11,815 bases of DNA from JBBQXK01 sp038251625 (GTDB lineage: Bacteria; Pseudomonadota; Alphaproteobacteria; Rhodobacterales; Rhodobacteraceae), in assembly GCA_038251625.1 (NCBI GenBank), contig JBBSBE010000120.1, positions 1-11,815 on the forward strand. Direction: 5' to 3'. Within the stretch, counting starts at the first letter, position 1. The number at the start of each line of letters is the position of its first letter. Below, piece after piece: positions 6,743-11,815 of this stretch. The notes beneath the pieces were generated by a model that saw only the letters and a program-made list of their open reading frames with translations, was not told where the DNA came from and did not search any database. The translations under genes and the position numbers were made by a program.

Positions 6743-6952
6743 ATGTTCAAGACCAATGTAGGCTCGATCGACCGCGCGCTGCGCATCATCATCGGTGCGG
6801 GGCTGTTGCTGTGGTTCTTCTTCGACCGTGGGGTGGGGCCGTGGCACTACGCCAAGCTGATCGGCATCGTGCCGCTGGTGACGGGCGTGATGTCCTCTTG
6901 CCCGCTCTATTCGATCCTGGGTCTGTCAACCTGCCAGATGAAGGGTGCCTGA
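6743..6952 (+). CDS. DUF2892 (YgaP-like) inner-membrane protein
   Basis: A 69-residue membrane protein. It begins MFKTNVGSIDRALRIIIGAGLL, the recognisable start of the DUF2892 family, which is also found fused to rhodanese in YgaP. There are two hydrophobic helices: about residues 13-28 and 40-54. Between them lies a short loop containing an Asp-Arg and a His. The C-terminal part carries Cys54 and Cys64 in the family pattern CPLYxxLGxxTC. Its biochemical role is not settled; YgaP relatives act in sulfane-sulfur handling, but no rhodanese is present here. ATG 6743 has AAGGGAA seven bases upstream; the same frame runs open back into mmsB, but only this portion has family similarity. The FNR-like site upstream suggests oxygen- or NO-responsive expression. 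It ends just before a strong stem-loop. Confidence 0.88.
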   Translation: MFKTNVGSIDRALRIIIGAGLLLWFFFDRGVGPWHYAKLIGIVPLVTGVMSSCPLYSILGLSTCQMKGA

Positions 6953-6953
6953 T

Positions 6954-6986
6954 CCGTTCGGGCGGGGTCAGCCCCGCCCGATACGG
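6954..6986. terminator. Bidirectional stem-loop between converging genes
   Basis: TCGGGCGGGG (6958-6967) and its exact complement CCCCGCCCGA (6972-6981) form a 10-bp GC-rich stem with a TCAG loop. It extends four more base pairs (CCGT/ACGG) past one bulged T. The loop contains the stop codon of the DUF4260 gene. No T-run follows on either strand, so it is a terminator-like or mRNA-stabilising hairpin rather than a textbook intrinsic terminator. Confidence 0.65.
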
Positions 6987-7345
6987 CCCAGATGCGTATC
7001 GTTGAAACCGGATGGCTCTTTCAAACCGTAGCCCAGCATCCGGTCAAACCCGACATGCGCAAGCCACAGAAGACCGATGATCGCCAGAAGGCCGTTGCCG
7101 AGAATGAACATCCCCATGGCTGCCAAGAGCAGGCCCATGGCGTAGAGATGCAGCAGATTGTAGATCATTGCGCCGATCTTCGGCCCGGCACGATAGCCCA
7201 GAAAGCCAAGATCGGGCGCGAAGAACACGACGATGCAAACCCACCAGGGCAGAGCCGAGGCCATCTGGTTGTAGACGACAAACAGGCTGGTTGCGGTCAG
7301 GAACACCAGCCCACCCTCAATCCGCTGCCACAGGATGGCGGTCAC
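6968..7345 (-). CDS. DUF4260 family membrane protein
   Basis: A 125-residue protein with four predicted membrane helices (about 11-27, 32-48, 64-81 and 84-100). Family features I recognise for DUF4260 are the N-terminal WQRIEG, the FFAPDLGFLGYRAGPKIGAMIYN stretch (split here: FFAPDLGFLGY at 41-51 and RAGPKIGA at 52-59), and the C-terminal HVGFDRMLGYGLK with THLGRIG. The function of the family is unknown. The start is GTG at 7345, within a GTGA overlap with the uvrA stop; no nearby ATG fits the family N-terminus and only a weak ribosome binding site is present, so translation probably depends on ribosomes finishing uvrA. It is therefore likely transcribed with uvrA and may be DNA-damage inducible, but this is an inference from position. 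Confidence 0.86.
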   Translation of the reverse strand: MTAILWQRIEGGLVFLTATSLFVVYNQMASALPWWVCIVVFFAPDLGFLGYRAGPKIGAMIYNLLHLYAMGLLLAAMGMFILGNGLLAIIGLLWLAHVGFDRMLGYGLKEPSGFNDTHLGRIGRG

Positions 7346-10200
7346 TCCGCCGCCACCCGCCGCGCCTTCAGCATGTCCTTGAGGTAGCGCCCGGTGTGGC
7401 TGCGCGCCTCGCGCGCCACATCCTCGGGCGTACCCGTGGCCACGATCTCACCCCCGCCATCGCCGCCTTCGGGGCCGATGTCGATGATCCAGTCGGCGGT
7501 TTTCACCACGTCAAGGTTGTGCTCGATCACGACCACGGTGTTGCCCTGCTCCACAAGGCTGTGCAGCACCTCCATCAGCTTTCGCACATCCTCGAAATGC
7601 AGGCCCGTCGTCGGCTCGTCGAGGATATAGAGCGTCCGCCCCGTCGCGCGCTTCGACAGCTCTTTCGACAGCTTCACCCTCTGCGCCTCGCCCCCCGAAA
7701 GCGTGGTCGCCTGCTGGCCGACCTTGATATACCCAAGGCCCACTTCGCACAGCGCATCCATCTTTTCCCGGATCGCGGGCACCGCCTGGAAAAACTCGCG
7801 CGCATCTTCACACGTCATGTCAAGAACGCCCGCGATACTTTTGTTCTTGAACTTGATTTCAAGCGTCTCGCGGTTGTAGCGCTGGCCCTTGCACGTCTCG
7901 CAGGTCACATACACGTCGGGCAAAAAGTGCATCTCGATCTTGATCACGCCATCGCCCTGGCACGCCTCGCACCGCCCGCCCTTGACGTTGAAGCTGAACC
8001 GCCCAGGCGCATAGCCGCGCGCCTTGGCCTCGGGCAGACCCGCGAACCAGTCGCGGATCGGGGTGAAGGCGCCGGTATAGGTCGCGGGGTTGGAACGCGG
8101 CGTGCGCCCGATGGGGCGCTGGTCGATGTAGATAACCGTGTACAGATTCTCGAACCCCATGATCGTCTCGCAAGGGGCGGGTGTCTCGTGCGCCCCGTTC
8201 AGGCGCATCGCGGCAGTCTTGTAAAGCGTCTCGATTGTCAGCGTGGATTTGCCACCCCCAGATACCCCGGTTACACACACAAACGCGCCCAGCGGAAATT
8301 CCGCCGTCACGTCGCGCAGGTTGTTGCCCGTGGCCCCGACCACGACCAGCTTTTTCCCATTCCCCTTGCGCCGCGCGCGTGGCACCGCAATCTCGCGCGC
8401 GCCCGACAGGTACTGCCCGGTCAGGCTGGCCGGATCGGCGGCAACCTCGGCGGGTGTGCCGTGGCTGACCACGCGGCCCCCATGCACCCCGGCACCGGGG
8501 CCGATATCGAACACATAATCCGCCTCGCGGATCGCATCTTCGTCATGTTCCACCACCAGCACGGTATTGCCCTGATCGCGCAGGTTTTTCAGCGTGGTCA
8601 GCAGACGGTCATTGTCGCGCTGGTGCAGGCCGATGCTCGGTTCGTCCAGCACATAAAGCACCCCCGTCAGGCCGCTGCCGATCTGGCTCGCCAGCCGGAT
8701 GCGCTGGCTTTCCCCGCCCGACAGCGTGCCCGCGTTGCGGCTGAGCGTCAGATAGTTCAGCCCCACATTCACAAGAAAACCAAGACGTTCGCCGATTTCC
8801 TTCAGGATGGCCCGCGCAATCTCGTTCTTCTGCGCGGTCAGGGTCTTGGGCACCGTGGCCACCCAGTCGAACGCCTCGGCGATCGACATCTGCACGACCT
8901 GCCCCACGTGCAGGCCCGCGATCTTGACCGCCAGCGCCTCGGGCCGCAGCCGATATCCGTGGCAGGTGCCGCAGGAACGGTTCGCCTGATAGCGCTCCAT
9001 CTCCTCACGGCTCCAGGCGCTGTCGGTTTCCTTGTAGCGGCGTTCCATGTTGGGGATGATCCCCTCGAACACACGCTTGACCTGATAGATCCGCCCGCCC
9101 TCATCGTAGCGGAATTCGATCTCCTGCCCGCCCGATCCGCGCAGGAACACCTCTTTCACGGTATCCGGCAGGTCCTTCCACTTCTTCTTGCGGTCAAAGC
9201 CATAGTGTTTTGCCAGCGCCTCGACCGTCTGGGTGAAATAGGGGCTTTTCGATTTGGCCCAGGGCGCGATGGCACCACCCAGCACGGTCAGCGATTGGTC
9301 AGGCACGATCAGCCGTTCGTCAAAGAACAACTCCACCCCCAGGCCATCGCAGGCCGGGCAGGCGCCAAAGGGCGCATTGAAGCTGAAAAGGCGCGGCTCG
9401 ATTTCTGCGATGGTGAAGCCCGACACCGGACAGGCGAATTTCTCGGAATAGGTGATCCGCTCGGGCTCGCCCTCGGGCGGCGCCGTCTCGATCACCGCAA
9501 TCCCGTCGGCAAGGTTCAGCGCAGTGCGGAAACTGTCGGCCAGCCGCGTCTCCAGCCCCTCTTTCACCACGATCCGGTCCACCACCACGTCGATGTTGTG
9601 GCGCAGCTTCTTGTCCAGTGTCGGGGCTTCCTCGATATCGTAAAAAGCGCCGTCCACCTTCACCCGCTGAAATCCCTGCTTGCGCAACTCAAGGAATTCC
9701 TTGCGGTATTCCCCCTTCCTGTCACGCACGAACGGGGCCAGCAGATAGGCCCGCGAGCCTTCCGGCATGGCCATCACGGCGTCCACCATATCCTGAACCT
9801 GCATCGCGGTGATGGGCAGGCCGGTGGCGGGGGAATAGGGTGTGCCGACGCGCGCAAACAAAAGCCGCATGTAATCGTAGATCTCGGTCACGGTGCCCAC
9901 GGTCGAGCGCGGGTTCTTCGAGGTGGTCTTCTGCTCGATGGAAATCGCAGGGCTGAGGCCGCTGATGTGATCCACATCCGGCTTGCCCATCATGTCAAGA
10001 AACTGGCGCGCATAGGCGCTCAGGCTCTCCACATAGCGCCTTTGCCCTTCGGCATAGATGGTGTCGAAGGCCAGCGAGGATTTTCCCGACCCCGACAGCC
10101 CCGTGATCACGACCAACTGGTCACGCGGGATATCCACGTCGATGCCTTTGAGATTGTGCTCGCGCGCACCGCGCACCGAAATGAACTTTGCTTCCGCCAT
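7342..10200 (-). CDS. uvrA: UvrABC excinuclease subunit A
   Basis: A 952-residue damage-recognition ATPase of nucleotide excision repair; a UvrA dimer loads UvrB at DNA lesions. Two ABC modules are complete: Walker A GLSGSGKS (34-41), signature LSGGE (493-497) and Walker B ending LDEPSIGLH (Asp519-Glu520); then Walker A GVSGGGKS (645-652), signature LSGGEAQR (834-841) and Walker B LDEPTTGLH (Asp861-Glu862). The C-terminal zinc finger needed for DNA binding is intact (Cys744, Cys747, Cys767, Cys770). The N-terminal zinc module is not: CPVS replaces CPxC, so Ser260 stands where a cysteine is expected beside Cys257, Cys281 and Cys284. A CGTC motif (410-413) is present in the insertion region. 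The frame extends to 10254, but UvrA homology starts at MAEAKFISVRGAREHNLK, so ATG 10200 is chosen. A candidate LexA box lies upstream, and a DUF4260 gene overlaps its stop. Confidence 0.97.
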   Translation of the reverse strand: MAEAKFISVRGAREHNLKGIDVDIPRDQLVVITGLSGSGKSSLAFDTIYAEGQRRYVESLSAYARQFLDMMGKPDVDHISGLSPAISIEQKTTSKNPRSTVGTVTEIYDYMRLLFARVGTPYSPATGLPITAMQVQDMVDAVMAMPEGSRAYLLAPFVRDRKGEYRKEFLELRKQGFQRVKVDGAFYDIEEAPTLDKKLRHNIDVVVDRIVVKEGLETRLADSFRTALNLADGIAVIETAPPEGEPERITYSEKFACPVSGFTIAEIEPRLFSFNAPFGACPACDGLGVELFFDERLIVPDQSLTVLGGAIAPWAKSKSPYFTQTVEALAKHYGFDRKKKWKDLPDTVKEVFLRGSGGQEIEFRYDEGGRIYQVKRVFEGIIPNMERRYKETDSAWSREEMERYQANRSCGTCHGYRLRPEALAVKIAGLHVGQVVQMSIAEAFDWVATVPKTLTAQKNEIARAILKEIGERLGFLVNVGLNYLTLSRNAGTLSGGESQRIRLASQIGSGLTGVLYVLDEPSIGLHQRDNDRLLTTLKNLRDQGNTVLVVEHDEDAIREADYVFDIGPGAGVHGGRVVSHGTPAEVAADPASLTGQYLSGAREIAVPRARRKGNGKKLVVVGATGNNLRDVTAEFPLGAFVCVTGVSGGGKSTLTIETLYKTAAMRLNGAHETPAPCETIMGFENLYTVIYIDQRPIGRTPRSNPATYTGAFTPIRDWFAGLPEAKARGYAPGRFSFNVKGGRCEACQGDGVIKIEMHFLPDVYVTCETCKGQRYNRETLEIKFKNKSIAGVLDMTCEDAREFFQAVPAIREKMDALCEVGLGYIKVGQQATTLSGGEAQRVKLSKELSKRATGRTLYILDEPTTGLHFEDVRKLMEVLHSLVEQGNTVVVIEHNLDVVKTADWIIDIGPEGGDGGGEIVATGTPEDVAREARSHTGRYLKDMLKARRVAAE

Positions 10201-10225
10201 GACCCACCCCGACCACAAGGCCCTA

Positions 10226-10254
10226 CAGATAGTCGGCGGCGCGTGAGTCTCCAA
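10226..10254 (-). promoter_or_regulatory. Weak candidate promoter of uvrA
   Basis: On the minus strand TTGGAG (10254-10249) and TATCTG (10231-10226) are separated by 17 bp, placing a start point about 20 bases before ATG 10200. Each hexamer matches the consensus at only three positions. Its support comes mainly from spacing and the nearby LexA-like box. Confidence 0.3.
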
Positions 10255-10265
10255 CCGGAAAATGT

Positions 10266-10280
10266 GAACAAAGGGTGAAT
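10266..10280 (-). promoter_or_regulatory. Candidate LexA (SOS) box upstream of uvrA
   Basis: Minus-strand ATTC-N7-GTTC differs at one base from the alphaproteobacterial LexA box GTTC-N7-GTTC. It lies 65 bp before the uvrA start, just upstream of the candidate promoter. uvrA is a classic SOS gene in this class, which strengthens the call. Confidence 0.55.
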
Positions 10281-10305
10281 TGCAGGACGCATGCGCAGAA
10301 AATGG

Positions 10306-11466
10306 TCAGCTCAGGGCGCGGCGGCGTGTCAGCCAGCCATGGACGATGATCCCGCAGAGGCAGAGCGGCAGCGTGAAGGCCACGATCCCCACCGGCCCCA
10401 TCGCCGACAGGATCAGCGCAAGAAGCGGCGTGCCGGTCGTCGTGCCCACATTGCCCAACTGCGCAATCGCCCCGGCGGCACGGGCGCGGTCACCCGCACC
10501 GGCGTTCAGCGCGGGGATGGCGGCAAAGCTGGCCCCCTGCGCAAGCCCCATCGCGGCAGCCAGCACCATGGCGGCACCCGCCATCACCAGCGGCGTGCCA
10601 AGGCCAAGACCAAAGGCCAAAGCCGCCATCGCCCCCACGCCAAAACCCGTCTGCACCACCCGCACCGGCCCAAGGCGCGGCAAGAGCCACACCCCCAACG
10701 TCAGCGATACGGCGATCGAGACAAGCGGCATCCCCGCCGCCACAGGGGCCCGGAAAGCCACCGGCAAGAGCGGCGGCAACAACGTCAGGATCGCCACGTA
10801 AAGCGCTGTATAGAAAACGAAACCCAAGGCAGGCGCCGCCACGCGCGGGCTGGCATAGATCGCCAGATGCTGCGCCACGATCCCGTCGCCCACGCCCCGC
10901 ACCGGCGCGACGGGATCGCGCGGCAACAGCAGCGCCAGGCCCGCGGCGCAAGCCAGCATCCACCCTCCATGCGCCAAAAACAGCGCCGCCGCCCCACCCC
11001 AGGCCACCAACGGCGGCGCGAAAACGGCAAGAAGCGCATAGGTCAGCCCGAAGAAGGTGGACCACAGCGTCATCGCGAGGCCCAGAAAGCGGTGCGCCGT
11101 GACGGCTGCAATCACCGTCGGCCCCACCACAACGATGGCCAGATGCGACACGCCCTCCAGCACCCGCAGCGCCATCATCACCGGATAGGGCGGCAGCACC
11201 GCCTGCCCGGCTGACACCACGGCCCCCAGAACCAGCGCCAGAAGGATCGCCCGTCGCGGCCCCGTCCGCATGACGATCAGCCCCGCCGTAGTGCCGAAGA
11301 TCAGCCCGACAAAGCCCACGACCGACACGATCAACCCAAGCGACACCGCGCCATGCCCGGCATAGCGCAGGGCCAGCACGTCGTAGAGCACGGATATCTT
11401 GCCAAACTGGGCCGCCGACCCAAGCCCCGCCAACCAGACGGCCAGAACGATCAGGCTCGCGCGCAT
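10306..11466 (-). CDS. MFS transporter
   Basis: A 386-residue integral membrane protein of the major facilitator superfamily with about twelve hydrophobic helices in two halves of six (TM1 near residues 4-22, TM2 41-60, TM6 156-181, central loop about 182-208, TM12 360-379). The loop after TM2 shows a degenerate motif A, GLIVMRTGPRR (62-72), in which the usual aspartate is Met66. There are few charged residues in the membrane, and the substrate cannot be told from sequence; drug or small-metabolite efflux is typical of this size class. ATG 11466 is the first methionine before TM1, with only a poor ribosome binding site. It is divergent from the ferritin-like gene across 104 bp. It lies 105 bp upstream of uvrA on the same strand, with no obvious terminator between, so read-through into uvrA is possible. 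Confidence 0.88.
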   Translation of the reverse strand: MRASLIVLAVWLAGLGSAAQFGKISVLYDVLALRYAGHGAVSLGLIVSVVGFVGLIFGTTAGLIVMRTGPRRAILLALVLGAVVSAGQAVLPPYPVMMALRVLEGVSHLAIVVVGPTVIAAVTAHRFLGLAMTLWSTFFGLTYALLAVFAPPLVAWGGAAALFLAHGGWMLACAAGLALLLPRDPVAPVRGVGDGIVAQHLAIYASPRVAAPALGFVFYTALYVAILTLLPPLLPVAFRAPVAAGMPLVSIAVSLTLGVWLLPRLGPVRVVQTGFGVGAMAALAFGLGLGTPLVMAGAAMVLAAAMGLAQGASFAAIPALNAGAGDRARAAGAIAQLGNVGTTTGTPLLALILSAMGPVGIVAFTLPLCLCGIIVHGWLTRRRALS

Positions 11467-11488
11467 CAGATCCGGTCCGGCGAAGGGC

Positions 11489-11514
11489 GGAACCGTTCTG
11501 CCGGCTGCGCCGTT
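11489..11514 (+). promoter_or_regulatory. Candidate EcfG-type general-stress promoter
   Basis: GGAAC (11489-11493) and CGTT (11511-11514) are separated by 17 bp, an exact match to the EcfG sigma-factor consensus GGAAC-N16/17-CGTT of alphaproteobacteria. Transcription would start near 11520, giving a leader of about 50 bases with the GAGGA ribosome binding site at 11561. The same bases also form a dyad (GGAAC/GTTCC around a central GCCGGC). Confidence 0.5.
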
Positions 11515-11570
11515 CCATCGGCGACCGGTGTCATTGGAGACGGCCGGATATCAACGGAATGAGGATTGTC

Positions 11571-11815
11571 ATGGCCAAACAGAAAACCCTCGAGGACCTG
11601 TTTCTCGACACGCTGAAGGACATCTACTACGCCGAAAGAAAGATCCACAAGGCGCTGCCCAAGATGATGAAGGCGGCACAATCGGATGATCTGCGGGCGG
11701 CGTTCGAAACGCACCGCGCGGAAACCGAAGGTCAGATCGAACGGCTCCAGCAGGTATTCGAAATCCTCGGCAAGCCCGCGCGCGGCAAGACCTGCGATGC
11801 CATCGAAGGCATCCT
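11571..11815 (+). CDS. YciE/YciF-type ferritin-like protein (DUF892), 3'-truncated by window end
   Basis: The first 81 codons of a gene that runs off the window. The visible protein is the N-terminal half of a DUF892 (YciE/YciF) protein: LEDLFLDTLKDIYYAERKIHKALPKM (split here: LEDLFLDTLKDIYY at 7-20 and AERKIHKALPKM at 21-32), then FETHRAETEGQIERL (45-59) and a Cys at 75 in the GKTCDAIEG stretch typical of the family. These form the first helices of a four-helix bundle; Glu22, His48 and Glu51 or Glu53 are plausible di-iron ligands. Family members are induced by stress (E. coli yciGFE belongs to the RpoS regulon), though their exact activity is unclear. ATG 11571 has GAGGA five bases upstream. 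An EcfG-like promoter lies ahead, consistent with a general-stress role. The rest of the gene is not visible. Confidence 0.93.
   Translation, partial: MAKQKTLEDLFLDTLKDIYYAERKIHKALPKMMKAAQSDDLRAAFETHRAETEGQIERLQQVFEILGKPARGKTCDAIEGI

Noticed and set aside
10201..10254. Alternative uvrA start at 10254
   Set aside because: The extra 18 residues have no counterpart in UvrA proteins and would cover the candidate promoter -10 region.
7168..10278. A 1036-codon open frame on the plus strand opposite uvrA
   Set aside because: It mirrors uvrA almost exactly; the GC-biased codons of uvrA remove stops on the opposite strand. The translation is rich in His, Arg, Gln and Leu with no recognisable domain, while the minus strand encodes an intact UvrA.
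10291..11214. A 307-codon plus-strand frame opposite the MFS gene
   Set aside because: It is an Arg/His/Gln-rich shadow of a GC-rich membrane protein gene; the minus strand gives a convincing twelve-helix transporter.

Overview
The window looks like chromosome of a GC-rich alphaproteobacterium, most likely of the Rhodobacteraceae. This rests on the strongly GC-biased third codon positions, the layout of the valine-degradation cluster, UvrA sequence features, and a LexA-type GTTC-N7-GTTC-like site in front of uvrA. No transposase, integrase, CRISPR array, tRNA or rRNA was seen. The content is mainly housekeeping and catabolic, and I found no clearly new multi-gene system. The more interesting material is in the intergenic regions, where four different regulatory signals can be read by eye.

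Left part (1-6198). After a poorly coding leader (1-254) comes a small unrecognised helical protein (255-557). It converges on a LysR-type regulator (554-1450, minus) so tightly that the two stop codons overlap. The regulator is divergent from a four-gene plus-strand operon for the distal valine/isobutyrate pathway: mmsA (methylmalonate-semialdehyde dehydrogenase), an ACAD8-like isobutyryl-CoA dehydrogenase, 3-hydroxyisobutyryl-CoA hydrolase, and mmsB (3-hydroxyisobutyrate dehydrogenase). Together they carry isobutyryl-CoA to propionyl-CoA except for the methacrylyl-CoA hydration step, which must be encoded elsewhere. The last three genes are close to or overlapping one another (ATGA junctions). 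The 96-bp lysR/mmsA gap holds two near-identical dyads exactly 42 bp apart, good candidates for the regulator's operators.

Middle (6185-7345). A small exported protein (minus) overlaps the 3' end of mmsB. A divergent two-helix DUF2892 membrane protein follows, with an FNR/CRP-family-like box upstream. It converges on a DUF4260 four-helix membrane protein (minus) across a strong GC-rich stem-loop. The DUF4260 gene begins with GTG inside the stop region of uvrA (GTGA overlap), so the two are probably translationally coupled.

Right part (7342-11815). uvrA (minus) encodes a full-length UvrA with two ABC ATPase modules, but one expected zinc-ligand cysteine is serine. Its upstream region has a candidate LexA box. 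Further upstream on the same strand is an MFS transporter. Divergent from it, and cut by the window end, is a YciE/YciF-type (DUF892) ferritin-like stress protein, preceded by a sequence matching the alphaproteobacterial EcfG general-stress promoter (GGAAC-N17-CGTT).
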